DNA of 64,000 bases from the NCBI GenBank assembly GCA_021613375.1, contig CM038727.1, positions 4,337,458 to 4,401,457 of the forward strand, in the 5' to 3' direction. The translations under genes were made by a program, and so were the position numbers. This stretch comes from Megaleporinus macrocephalus. Its lineage: Eukaryota; Chordata; Actinopteri; Characiformes; Anostomidae. Below the pieces are notes generated by a model, which ran no database searches, was not told the DNA's origin, and worked only from the letters and a program-made list of their open reading frames with translations. Of this stretch, positions 11,575 to 22,285 are shown one piece after another; the first letter of the stretch is position 1; each line of letters starts with the position of its first letter.

Positions 11575-12110
11575 GCCAGAGTCGCCAGCCACACTCTAAA
11601 ATTCTGAATATTCATATTCTCTACAGTCTTACTCCTGAGCCCAACTTACTCTCTCTCTTTACTCCTCCTGAGGTAATGACTGTCCTCCCGTCTGTTGAAC
11701 GCTGTTGGAGGACTGACCATCAGGACCTCCACCCCACCATCACCAGCCAGCTCACCTGTCCATCTGTGTCAACTGCTACACCCTCAGTTACATCACTGTA
11801 CCATCCAGATGCAACAGCATTGAGATAGGATGGGACTGTCTCAGCTCACGCCTACTTTACATAAAGACTCAGTCAGAGACTGCCTCAGTCATAGACTGCC
11901 TCAGTCATAGACTGCCTCTACCTGTGCAGCTTCTAAAGCTTTGCTATCCAGATTTCAAACAGAGACTCTTTTTTTTGTGTTTAGTTTATTAAACTGTAAA
12001 TACTGTTTGGGTCTCCCCTTGTGAGTCTCGGGTTCCTCCCAAGGTTTCTTCCTTCAGTCTGAGGGAGGTTTCCTCGCCACTGTTGCCCCTGACTTGCTCA
12101 CAGGGGGATA
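11575..12110 (+). mobile_element. Interspersed repeat, possibly LINE-type 3' region
   Basis: The words TGGGTCTCCCCTTGTGAGTC, GGTTCCTCCCAAGGTTTC, TTCCTTCAGTCTGAGGGAGG, TTTCCTCGCCACTGTTGCCC and GACTTGCTCACAGGGGGA are those of an abundant teleost interspersed repeat, usually seen as 3' untranslated parts. A short internal tandem GACTGCCTCAGTCATA lies at about 11,875-11,925. The class is inferred and there is no ORF. Confidence 0.5.
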
Positions 12111-12720
12111 TATGTTGTAACTGCCTGGAAACACAGGGAGAAGTACATCTCCAGCTGTTGTGGGGGCAGTCGTGGCCTGAAGATTAGGGATCTGGTCTTG
12201 TGACCGGAAGGTCGCCAGTTCGATCCCTGGGACTGGCAAGTCATGACTGTAGTGCCCTTGAGCAAGGCACCTAACCCTAACTGCTCCCCGGGTGCCGTGG
12301 TGGGCTGCTCACCGCTCCGGGCACGTGTGCTCACCGCCCCCTAGTGTGTATGTTCACTAGTGTGTGTATATGTGGGTGTTTCACTGCACGGATTGCAAAC
12401 ACGTGTGGCTAATTGTAGTTCTATGTTCTAATCGTAGTTAAGCATGGCGATGGATCAATCATGATTAGTTCAATACCAACACATTCTGGAAGTGAACGGC
12501 ACAGCTTCAGTAAAAGAGAAGATAGTGATCCTAAACACACCTCAAAACCCACAGTAGGCTAAAACAAGAAGACCAGGCTGAAGATTTCCCAAGTGAGTCT
12601 CACAGCCCTCAAACTAAACATCATCCAGAATTTGTGGATGGAGCTCAAAAGAACACACGAAAACAAGAACACACTAAACAAGATTGTTGTAAAAAGTGCT
12701 CTACAAAAAAACTTGAATTG
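12104..12720 (+). pseudogene. Tc1/mariner-type relic split by a SINE
   Basis: The relic starts like the one at 10,380 (GGGGGATATATGTTGTAACT, then ACATCTCCAGCTGTT). It is interrupted at 12,160 and resumes at about 12,437 with GTTAAGCATGGCGATGGATC. It continues with GATCCTAAACACACCTCAAA and AATTTGTGGATGGAGCTC. The intact order in the 10,400 copy shows exactly what was interrupted. Confidence 0.75.
12160..12436 (+). mobile_element. tRNA-derived SINE with internal pol III boxes
   Basis: The head GTGGCCTGAAGATTAGGGA resembles an A box and AGTTCGATCCC (12,217-12,227) a B box, spaced as in a tRNA gene. The body carries CCTTGAGCAAGGCACCTAAC, CTGCTCCCCGGGTGCC and GGGCTGCTCACCGCTCC. The tail CCCCTAGTGTGTATGTTC plus TGTGGGTGTTTCACTGC is the same sequence that is amplified at 1-535. 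The element sits inside a Tc1 relic. A clear target duplication beyond GTT is not visible. Confidence 0.8.
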
Positions 12721-13214
12721 AATCGAATGTTCATGAGGGCCACATGGTTTAGAGATGGGCTGCTAACTGGGTCTCCTTAAGGTTACTTCATATGGACCCA
12801 TTGTGTGTTTTTTCAGCCTATGTGGGCTGGGCTGCAAATGGGGCCCATGTGAACAGTCATCCACAGTCAAAACCAAAATAACTGTAACTCTGCTGGGACC
12901 ATAAATGTAGCCGAACTGGGCCCCACAACAGGGCTTCAGATGGTGCCCACAAATTAAGTTATGAAATAACTTAAGTTTGGGAAAAGGACCACGCTCAAAC
13001 TCCTCCTCTCCATTACACGCTCTATTTAAACCACTCCTCTGCCCTCACCTTCTCGTGATGAAATTCGCAACCCAGCTCCTCCCCAGCTCCTCCAAAATCT
13101 TTCTCACTCTTCGCTTGGCAAGGAGGGGCCTGGCTCCCAGAAGCCACACAGAACTCCAGCCCCAAGTTCCCCTTCCTTGCCCTGCCGCAAACTGTAGCTT
13201 AACTCCATGCAGGG

Positions 13215-13460
13215 CGCTGTGAGGCAAAATAGGCCTCCCCAAAAAACTATTTCAATAATATTGTCCTGACTGGAGGTGGAGGGATACATACAGAGCACTT
13301 TAGGGAAAATAGTCCCCCCTCCAAAAAAAATTAAATTTTATTCTCCTGATTAGAGGTGGAGGGATATATACCTGGCACTGTGAGCCAAAATAGTCCCCCC
13401 TCAGAAAATATGTGGATTTAATCTCCTGACTGCAGGTGGAGGGATACATGCCAGACAGTA
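13215..13460. repeat. ~87-bp repeat (GGAGGTGGAGGGATAC), small cluster
   Basis: Three diverged units, each with CTGACTGGAGGTGGAGGGAT, then CAAAATAGTCCCC and an A-run. It is the same family as the long array at 15,240-16,436. Confidence 0.8.
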
Positions 13461-13552
13461 CATTAACCCCACAATGGTAACCCACCTAAGACCAACACCT
13501 AGGTCCCATAACTGTAATCCAGCTGGGCCCACAAACTGACCCAATCAACAAA

Positions 13553-14612
13553 CTTTGGGGCCCAAAGTTATAACCCAACTGAGGCCCAAAGTTATAACCC
13601 AAACGGGGGTCCCAAAGTTATAACCCAACTGAGGCCCAAAGTTATAACCCAACTGAGGCCCAAAGTTATAACCCAACTGGGGCTCAAAGTTATAACCCAA
13701 CTGAGGCCCAAAGTTATAACCCAACTGAGGCCCAAAGTTATAACCTAACTGAGGCCCAAAGTTATAACCCAACTTAGGCCCAAAGTTATAACCCAACTGG
13801 GGCCTAAAGTTATAACCCAACTGAGGCCCAAAGTTATAACCCAACTGGGGCCTAAAGTTATAACCCAACTGAGGCCCAAAGTTATAACCCAACTGGGGCT
13901 CAAAGTTATAACCCAACTGGGGCTCAAAGTTATAACCCAACTGAGGCCCAAAGTTATAACCCAACTGAGGCCCAAAGTTATAACCCAACTGGGGCCCAAA
14001 GTTATAATCCAACTGGGGCCCAAAGTTATAACCCAACTGGGGCTCAAAGTTATAACCCAACTGGGGCTCAAAGTTATAACCCAACTGAGGCCCAAAGTTA
14101 TAACCCAACTGAGGCCCAAAGTTATAACCTAACTGAGGCCCAAAGTTATAACCCAACTTAGGCCCAAAGTTATAACCCAACTGGGGCCTAAAGTTATAAC
14201 CCAACTGAGGCCCAAAGTTATAACCCAACTGGGGCCTAAAGTTATAACCCAACTGAGGCCCAAAGTTATAACCCAACTGGGGCTCAAAGTTATAACCCAA
14301 CTGGGGCTCAAAGTTATAACCCAACTGAGGCCCAAAGTTATAACCCAACTGAGGCCCAAAGTTATAACCCAACTGGGGCCCAAAGTTATAATCCAACTGG
14401 GGCCCAAAGTTATAACCCAACTGGGGCTCAAAGTTATAACCCAACTGGGGCTCAAAGTTATAACCCAACTGGTGCTCAAAGTTATAAACCCAACTGGGGC
14501 TCAAAGTTATAACCCAACTGAGGCCCAAAGTTATAACCAAACTGAGGCCCAAAGTTATAACCCAATTGAGGCCCAAAGTTATAACCCAACTGGGGCCCAA
14601 TGTTTATAACCC
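13553..14612. repeat. 24-bp minisatellite with 384-bp higher-order unit
   Basis: About 44 copies of a 24-bp unit containing CCCAAAGTTATAACCCAACT plus a variable G-rich tetramer. A variant unit with TATAACCTAACT recurs at 13,741 and 14,125, exactly 384 bp (16 units) apart, and the flanking order of variants is the same, so a 16-unit block was itself duplicated. The unit corresponds to the segment GGTATAACCCAGTGGGGC of the intron MITE in reverse. The 351-aa minus-strand ORF is a by-product of the 24-bp period. Confidence 0.9.
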
Positions 14613-14706
14613 AAGTGGGGTCCATGTATTACCAATCACAAAGCAACTACAAGCCCACATATAACCCATACAGCCCAGATTAAACGCATATGGACATGTT
14701 GGCTGG

Positions 14707-15239
14707 GATGTAACTGGGTGCGATAGCATGTAAGGCCTTAAAAACAAACAACAAAGCCTTCTAATCAAGAGATAACCCGTGCAGGGAGGCAAGTACAGGA
14801 GTAATGTCCTCCCTCCTCTTTGTGCCTGTCAGGAGCCCAGCAGCCCCATTTTGAACCAGCTGCAGGCGTGACAGGCTGGCTCTGCGAGGGTCGCTACATA
14901 ACCCCCTCCACTTCAAATGTCAGCAGGCCTGGTGACCTCACAGAGCCCCCCTGGTCTCTCCAGCAGGGGGTTCAAAAGCTGGACCTTCTTTTTGAGTCTG
15001 TGAATGTGATGTTGATGTGTAAAGACCTACAATGCAGTGAAAATCCGAAGTAGTTCTGAGTGGTTTGATGTGAAAGGCATCGTTTTCAGAATGGTTCACA
15101 GTGGAGGTGAATGGAACCAGACGTCCACCTCTTAAAAGCTCCCTCACAGAAAGCTGATACAGTGAATGGTTATAAATACACTGTCTGGTGTCTGAGACAA
15201 TATTCATGAGAGTTTTGAGAGGATTTCGGCCTTAAAATC
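14707..15239. other. No gene; diverged repeat fragments
   Basis: Near 14,970-15,040 the words GGACCTTCTTTTTGAGT and TGTAAAGACCTAC resemble 46,470-46,520, an old interspersed fragment. Nothing else is supportable. Confidence 0.4.
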
Positions 15240-16436
15240 TATTAATGGTGGAGGGATACATGCAGGGCACTGTTGGGGGAAAATAGTCTTCCCCAAAATC
15301 TATTCTAATATTATTGTCCTTGCTGGAGGTGGAGGGATATATACAGGGCACTTTGAGGAAAATAGTCCCCTCACCCTCCCTCCAAAAAAGTACATTTTAT
15401 TCTTCTGACTGGAGGTGGAGGGATACGTGCAGGGTGCTGTGAGGCAAAATAGTTCTCCCTAAAAACTATTTCAATATTACTATCCTGAGTGAAGGTGGAG
15501 GGATACATGCCTGGCGCTGTGAGGCAAAATAGTTCCTTCAGAAAAATATTTAAATTTAATCTCCTGGCTGGAGGTGGAGGGATATATGCTGGGCCCTTTG
15601 AGAAAAATAGCCCCTCCACCCAAAAAAAAAATGATTCAGATTTTATTCTCCTGGCTGGAGGTGGAGGGATACATGCTGGGCCCTTTGAGAAAAATAGCCC
15701 CTCCACCCAAAAAAAAAATGATTCAGATTTTATTCTCCTGGCTGGAGGTGGAGGGATACATTCTATGCCCTTTGAGAAAAATAGCCCCTCCACCCAAAAA
15801 AAAAATGATTCAGATTTTATTCTCCTGGCTGGAGGTGGAGGGATACATGCTGGGCCCTTTGAGAAAAATAGCCCCTCCACCCAAAAAAAAAATGATTCAG
15901 ATTTTATTCTCCTGGCTGGAGGTGGAGGGATACATTCTATGCCCTTTGAGAAAAATAGCCCCTCCACCCAAAAAAATAAGATTCAGATTTTATTCTCCTG
16001 GCAGAAGGTGGAGGGATACATGCTGGGCCCTTTGAGAAAAATAGCCCCTCCACCAAAAAAAAAAAAAATCAGATTTTATTCTCCTGGCTGGAGGTGGAGG
16101 GATACATGCTGGGCCCTTTGAGAAAAATAGCCCCTCCACCAAAAAAAAAAAAATCAGATTTTATTCTGGCTGAAGGTGGAGGTATACATGCTGGGCCCTT
16201 TGAGAAAAATAGCCCCTCCACCAAAAAAAAAAAAAAGATTCAGATTTTATTCTCCTGGCAGAAGGTGGAGGGATACATGCTGGGCCCTTTGAGAAAAATA
16301 GCCCCTCCACCAAAAAAAAAAAAAAATCAGATTTTATTCTCCTGGCTGGAGGTGGAGGGATACATGCTGGGCCCTTTGAGAAAAATAGCCCCTCCACCCA
16401 AAAAAAAAATGATTCAGATTTTATTCTCCTGACTTT
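15240..16436. repeat. 87-bp minisatellite with A-runs
   Basis: About 13 units. The central ones are at exact 87-bp spacing: GGAGGTGGAGGGATACATGC, TGGGCCCTTTGAGAAAAAT, AGCCCCTCCACC, an A-run of 6-14, then CAGATTTTATTCTCCTGGC. Two variants (ATGCTGGGCCC and ATTCTATGCCC) alternate, suggesting a two-unit higher-order step. ORFs of 100-210 aa on both strands arise because 87 is divisible by three. Confidence 0.9.
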
Positions 16437-17155
16437 CCACAACAGAAACATTGAGTGCGGCTTTGAGCAGCAGCATTGGAGCTCCCGCTGCAGCACCGAC
16501 CCATAGATGGCGATAGACCAGAAGTCAGTGGTCGCCGTACGTAGGGTTAACACATCCAGCACATCTGGTTTGAGAAATACGGAGTTTGAACGTGTGAATT
16601 TTCCACAACGTGCTTTTCCCGAGGAGTGACGACTTTCCGCTCAGATTTAATGGGCCTGATTTCTCAGCCTGTAAACCGCAGAGCGCACAGGAAGCAGCGA
16701 GCGCAGCTCCAGACCCGCCAGCCCATCAGCCTCCTGTATGATTCGGCAGTCCTGAGCAGACGCAGCACGCAGCCTGACTCACGCCTCTGACTCACGATTT
16801 GTTTAGAGTTTGTTTTGGCTGTTGGCTGTTTTTTTTTCTCTCGATTGTGTCGATGCCGCTTTACGCTCCATTAGTCATGCTTTCACTGTTTGAAGCCTCC
16901 ACCCACTCACTCTCCAACATCAGTAATTATACAGACAGATAATGAAGGAGCACGCTGGCCTGCAATCAGAGAGACCTTTAACCACTCGCTGCTCCAAAAA
17001 TACCACTTCTGATTATTAACAGCTCGGTCCAGCACAACTTCTCTATTCCTGTCAAACATAAACACACCCAGTCTGATCAACTCCAGCTTTAGAACCTATC
17101 AGACTAATTAAATAGGGAATTAACAAATTTATTCATAATTAACCCATAAAGAAAG
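16437..17155. other. No gene recognised
   Basis: About 720 bp of single-copy-looking sequence with moderate GC at 16,440-16,780. No ORF above 60 aa has domain features. Confidence 0.5.
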
Positions 17156-17156
17156 T

Positions 17157-18148
17157 AACTCTGGTGGTGTAGTGGTTAGTATGGTGATGTAGTGGTTAGT
17201 ATGGTGGTGTAGTGGTTAGTATGGTGGTGTAGTGGTTAGTATGGTGATGTAGTGGTTAGTATGGTGGTGTAGTGGTTAGTATGATGGTGTAGTGGTTAGT
17301 ATGGTGGTGTAGTGGTTAGTATGGTGGTGTAGTGGTTAGTATGATGGTGTAGTGGTTAGTACGGTGGTGTAGTGGTTAGTACGGTGGTGTAGTGGTTAGT
17401 GCGGTGATGTAGTGGTTAGTATGGTGGTGAAGTGGTTAGTATGGTGGTGTAGTGGTTAGTATGGTGGTGTAGTGGTTAGTGCGGTGATGTAGTGGTTAGT
17501 ATGGTGGTGAAGTGGTTAGTATGGTGGTGAAGTGGTTAGTATGGTGGTGTAGTGGTTAGTGTGGTGATGTAGTGGTTAGTATGGTGGTGTAGTGGTTAGT
17601 ACGGTGGTGTAGTGGTTAGTATGGTGGTGTAGTGGTTAGTACGGTGGTGTAGTGGTTAGTGTGGTGGTGTAGTGGTTAGTGTGGTGGTGTAGTGGTTAGT
17701 ACGGTGGTGTAGTGGTTAGTACGGTGGTGTAGTGGTTAGTATGATGGTGTAGTGATTAGTACGGTGGTGTAGTGGTTAGTATGGTGGTGTAGTGGTTAGT
17801 ACGGTGGTGTAGTGGTTAGTATGGTGGTGAAGTGGTTAGTATGGTGGTGAAGTGGTTAGTATGGTGGTGTAGTGGTTAGTATGGTGATGTAGTGGTTAGT
17901 ATGGTGGTGTAGTGGTTAGTGTGGTGGTGTAGTGGTTAGTGTGGTGGTGTAGTGGTTAGTATGGTGGTGAAGTGGTTAGTATGGTGGTGTAGTGGTTAGT
18001 ATGGTGATGTAGTGGTTAGTATGGTGGTGAAGTGGTTAGTATGGTGGTGTAGTGGTTAGTACGGTGGTGTAGTGGTTAGTATGGTGGTGTAGTGGTTAGT
18101 ACAGTGGTGTAGTGGTTAGTACGGTGGTGTAGTGGTTAGCACGGTTGT
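17157..18148 (+). repeat. 20-bp satellite, plus orientation (GTGGTGTAGTGGTTAGTATG)
   Basis: About 50 units at strict 20-bp spacing. Variation is concentrated at the ATG/ACG/GTG step and at GGTGA versus GGTGT. It is the reverse complement of the arrays at 22,286 and 39,530. It ends at GTGGTTAGCACGGTTGTGCTG, directly against a family A foldback fragment. Confidence 0.95.
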
Positions 18149-18149
18149 G

Positions 18150-18430
18150 CTGATACAAGTGGATCAGACACAGCAGTGCTGCTGCTGGCGTATTTAAATA
18201 CTGTGTCCACTCACTGTCCACTCTATGAGACACTCCTACTACTTGCTGGTCCACCTTGTAGATGTAAAGTCAGAGACAGTAGCTCATCTGCTGCTGCACA
18301 GTTTGTGTTCCTCTAGTTCTTCATCAGTGGACACAGGACGCCACCCACAGGACACTGCTGTCTGGATAGTTTTGGTTGGTGGACGATTCTCAGTCCAGCA
18401 GAGACACTGAGGTGTCTGATCCACTCACAT
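18150..18430 (-). mobile_element. Foldback family A fragment
   Basis: In reverse orientation it carries GTGGATCAGACACAGCAG, TACTGTGTCCACTCACTG, CTAGTTCTTCATCAGTGG, GTCTGGATAGTTTTGGTTGG and CTCAGTCCAGCAG, matching 8,853-9,252. The left part of the element is replaced by the 20-bp array. Confidence 0.7.
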
Positions 18431-18835
18431 CAGTTAATAGTGTTTAAGAGATACATCACACACTGCAGCCTCTGTTCGAGTGAGCTGGGTTACTGAGCAG
18501 AACTCTTCATTGTCCTACCGAGGAGACCGTCCTCCGTCCCTCAGCTGCTGCCTGAGCTTTGGAACACGCGGCCTAAACAGACTCTACAAAGAGCTCAGGG
18601 TGATGAACATGCTAGTAAGCAAAGTGAGTTCTGTGTACCCCCATTACACGGGAGCTGCAGAGTTTACACCCCGGAGCAGAAAAAAAGACACCAGAACATC
18701 CACAGCAAGGGTACTACAAGACCCCCGGAACCCCTGAGAGACAACACACAGAGACCACCACAGAGTGTTTGGGAATTCTGAGGCTGAGACAGATGATAAG
18801 AGGTGAGTGATACTGGCTGGTTTACAAAATAGAGT
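18431..18835. other. No gene recognised
   Basis: About 400 bp without ORF support; an 85-aa plus-strand ORF has no domain. Confidence 0.45.
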
Positions 18836-19620
18836 TTGCTGTGAGGATTTGATTGAGCATTGTCGTGAGGATTTGATTGAGCATTAGCGAAGTCAGGTAC
18901 TGATATTGGATCATTGCTGTGAGGATTTGATTTGAGCATTGCCGTGAGGATTTGATTGAGCATTGCCGTAAGGGTTTGATTGAGCATTAGCAAAATCAGG
19001 TACTGATATTGGATCATTGCTGTGAGGATTTGAGCATTGCTGTGAGGATTTGATTGAGCATTAGCGAAGTGAGATACAGATGTTGGATCATTGCTGTGAG
19101 GGTTTGAGCATTGCTGTGAGGATTTGATTGAGCACTGCCGTGAGGGTTTGATTGAGCATTAGCCAAGTCAGATACTGATGTTGGATCATTGCTGTGAGGG
19201 TTTGATTGAGCATTGCTGTGAGGGTTTGATTGAGCATTGCTGTGAGAATTTGAGCATTGCTGTGAGGATTTGATTGAGCATTAGCAAAGTGAGGTACAGA
19301 TGTTGGATCATTGCTGTGAAGGTTTGAGCATTGCTGTGAGGATTTGATTGAGCATTGCCGTAAGGGTTTGATTGAGCATTAGCGAAGTCAGATACTGATG
19401 TTGGATCATTGCTGTGAGGGTTTGATTGAGCATTGCTGTGAGGGTTTGATTGAGCATTGCTGTGAGGGTTTGATTGAGCATTGCTGTGAGGGTTTGATTG
19501 AGCATTGCTGTGAGGGTTTGATTGAGCATTGCCGTGAGGGTTTGATTGAGCATTGCTTTGAGGATTTGAGCATTGCTTTGAGGATTTGAGCATTGCGGTG
19601 AGGGTTTGATTGAGCATTGT
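18836..19620. repeat. 24-bp minisatellite with interspersed longer units
   Basis: The basic unit is GCATTGCTGTGAGGGTTTGA plus TTGA. Every few units a longer variant containing TTAGCGAAGTCAG, TACTGATGTTGGATCATTGC occurs (near 18,885, 18,985, 19,062, 19,160, 19,280 and 19,380), giving an irregular higher-order pattern. A homogeneous run of 24-bp units lies at about 19,430-19,560. Confidence 0.9.
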
Positions 19621-20085
19621 CTCACCAGTGAGTAGCGCTGAGGGTCAGTCCCAAAAATAAGAACATTGCTCAATTCCAAGCGGTCAGGAAGTTTGTTTTG
19701 GTTCTTGCCGAGCTCAAATATCAAATATAATGAACTGTGTTTTCTTTATTTTGGCCACATTTCCTTCTATATGTCCTGTTTGTTGGAATTAGGGTTGCAT
19801 AGAAGCAGCTCTCTTTAGCTGGAATGAGTCACTGTGACTATTAGAGGAATGGGGGGATTGGGGGGCATTAGAGGGATGGGGTGTCTGGATACTTTTGTCT
19901 GTATTCGTTAATGTCTGTGTAAAGAGCTGGTGCAATGGATTGTAAGTGGATGTCCATCAGGCTAATCGAGCGTTTGATTGCGGTTCTGTTCGCTGGGTCA
20001 TTGGCTCTGCTAATTTCTTTCTTGCTCCCTTTTTTTCCACCTATTTCCTCTCTTTTCTTATTCCAACACTATAAACCTCCTTAAA
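19621..20085. other. No gene recognised
   Basis: Single-copy-looking sequence between two arrays; nothing supportable. Confidence 0.5.
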
Positions 20086-20556
20086 GGACCAATACCGACC
20101 AATACCGACCAATACCGACCAATACCGACCAATACCGATCAATACCGATCAATACCGATCAATACCGACCAATACCGACCAACACCGACCAATACCGACC
20201 AATACCCACCAATACCCACCAATACCGACCAATACCGATCAATACCGACCAATACCGACCAATACCGACCAATACCGACCAATACCGATCAACACCGACC
20301 AATACCCACCAATACCGACCAATACCGACCAATACCGATCAATACCGACCAATACCGATCAATACCGACCAATACCGACCAATACCGACCAATACCGACC
20401 AATACCGATCAATACCGACCAATACCCACCAAAACCCACCAATACCCACCAATACCGATCAATACTGACCAATACCCACCAATACCGACCAATACCCACC
20501 AATACCGACCAATACCGACCAATACCGACCAATACTGACCAATACCGATTCCACTA
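20086..20556. repeat. 10-bp minisatellite AATACCGACC
   Basis: About 47 units at 10-bp spacing, with variants AATACCGATC, AATACCCACC and AACACCGACC. Confidence 0.95.
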
Positions 20557-20621
20557 CATGCTTAGACCCTAGCTAAAAACCAGGGTAACAATAGATGTGA
20601 CAGAAGGAGTGCTAACAGTGT

Positions 20622-20705
20622 TCAATCAATCAATCAATCAATCAACCTTTATTTTCACTTGGAGTACATTGAGGGAGACCCTGATTTACAATGTCGCTGA
20701 GCATT
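20622..20705. mobile_element. Retroposon 3'-end fragment with (AATC)n tail
   Basis: AATCAATCAATCAATCAACC is followed by TTTATTTTCACTTGGAGTAC and GAGACCCTGATTTACAATG. A short tandem tail next to a TTTATT-type end is usual for non-LTR retrotransposon 3' ends read on the opposite strand. The family is not assigned. Confidence 0.45.
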
Positions 20706-20710
20706 ACAAT

Positions 20711-21475
20711 TATTAAACAAAAATTAATTTTAATAAGTACTTGAAATGTAAAAGAAACAATACAAACACAGACAAATTTAAAATAAATCGTAAAAGAAAA
20801 ACAAATAAAAACTGAATAAGAAACTAAAAGAAATAAGACAAAAATGAAAATAAGTCAATAAAGTAAATATAGTAGTAAAACATAAAATAGTAAAATAAAT
20901 AATTATAAAAGTAATAATAATAATGATAATAATAATAATAATAATAATAGAGTAATTAAAATATAAAAATAAATAAACAATGGTAAAAGGGATTGAAAAT
21001 AAAATGAATTTTATTGAGTGCTTAAAATGTAAAAGAAATAATAAGAACAGAGACAAAATTAAGTAAGATAAATCATAAAAGAAAAACAAATAAAAACTAA
21101 AATCAGGAATAAGACAAAGATAAACATAAGTTAATAAAGTAAATATAAATATAGAAGTAAAACATAAAATACTAAAAGAAATAATAATAAAAAGTAAATT
21201 AAAATCAATTTTAATGAGTGCTTAAAATGTAAAAGAAACAATATGAACAGAGACAAAATTAAGATAAATCATAAAAGAAAAATAAATAAAAACTGAATAA
21301 GACACTAAAATCAGGAACAAGACAAAGATAAAAATAAGTCAATAAAATAAATATAAATAGAGTAGTAAAACATAAAATAGTAAAATAAACAATATAAAAA
21401 ATAAAAGATAAATAAACTATGGTAGAAGGAAATGAAAATAGAAATAAATAAATAAACTGAATATCAAAATCATAA
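20711..21475. repeat. A-rich segment with three diverged ~200-280-bp units
   Basis: The block beginning AAAATGTAAAAGAAACAAT, continuing ATAAATC.TAAAAGAAAAA and ending AAGTAAATATA.TAGTAAAAC appears near 20,745, 21,026 and 21,227. The 103-aa minus ORF here is an A-rich artefact. It may be an expansion of the adjacent retroposon tail. Confidence 0.7.
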
Positions 21476-21894
21476 AGCTGTTAACTGAAAGACTGGCAGG
21501 TCGTGTGGAGGTGGTTAGAGTTTAAGAGTTTAAGCTGACTCAGTGACTCCAGTAAGCTGAGCTTTAGTTTCCTACAGTTCCAGCTCGCTGGTGCTGCTGG
21601 AGCTAAAAGTTAGAAACTGAACTGAAAGCTGCTCAAACAGAAGCGAGCGTCTGCTTTGATGGATTAAACACTGAAACTGCTGCAGTCTGAGATCCCGGCC
21701 TGGCGCGTTGGCACCAATGCATAATGCACTTCACGGCACATGCGCCACCGTCAGCAGTTTGAAGGTAGCAGGGCTGCTACACCACCAGCAGCTGCTTCTT
21801 CTGCTGCCTTCCTAAACCGGGTGGTTAAACGGGGGGACCTCACTGCCAGAGAAGGAGCTCTGCGCCAAGAGAATCCTTTCTTCTCGCCAGACCA

Positions 21895-21932
<38 letters not shown>

Positions 21933-22285
21933 ACACAGACGCGCCCCAGTAATGTAACAAATAACCGCAGGCCAGCGCGGAGGAGCCGAACTCACATTAT
22001 TACAATTGCAGCCAAATTTCCTCCAGTTCTTTACGGTTTGAGGTTTCTGCCCATGTGGTGTTTGTTTGTGTCGGGATTGTGTACGTTAACTCGTTCAGGT
22101 GTGTCTGAATTTGAGGAGAAATGTCGGAAAACTATCATCAGAGGTCTCGGAGCCGGTAGAGTGGTCCTCATGTAGCCCGTTTTGCTTGGGGGAATGTAAA
22201 TAGTGACTAATGATCAGTTTGCATGCACTCTCATGTCTCTGCACCATTAGTGTAGATGCTGGTAAACCACCTTCTCTGTTATGCT
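21476..22285. other. Single-copy-looking sequence with a (CA)n run
   Basis: Contains (CA)n at about 21,896-21,936. The 70-aa ORF across it is partly repeat-encoded. No domain or splice-supported exon is seen. Confidence 0.45.

Larger units (their letters stand above)
12725..14706 (-). mobile_element. MITE, reverse orientation, expanded by internal insertions
   Basis: It matches the compact MITE in the introns at 32,710-33,092 and 51,154-51,536, read in reverse: AGATGGGCTGC, GGGCCCATGTGAACAGTC, CCCATAACTGTAATCCA, GTATTACCAATCA, CTACAAGCCCACAT and the terminal GGACATGTTGGCTGG. Two stretches absent from the intron copies interrupt it: 12,960-13,455, with GGAGGTGGAGGGATAC repeats, and the 24-bp array at 13,553-14,612. 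It has no coding capacity of its own. Confidence 0.7.

Noticed and set aside
13545..14600. 351-aa minus-strand ORF with an 8-residue QLGYNFGP repeat
   Set aside because: Produced by the 24-bp minisatellite, whose length is a multiple of three; no start context, no splice partners, and the array lies in a MITE.
15489..16432. Several 110-210 aa ORFs on both strands
   Set aside because: All encoded by the 87-bp minisatellite; they change frame at A-run length differences.
17157..18148. tRNA gene cluster suggested by repeated GTAGTGGTTAG
   Set aside because: Units are only 20 bp with no B box, acceptor stem or anticodon arm; only the A-box-like word is present.
19186..19724. Overlapping ~140-aa ORFs (NAQSNPHS repeats)
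   Set aside because: By-products of the 24-bp array in two frames.
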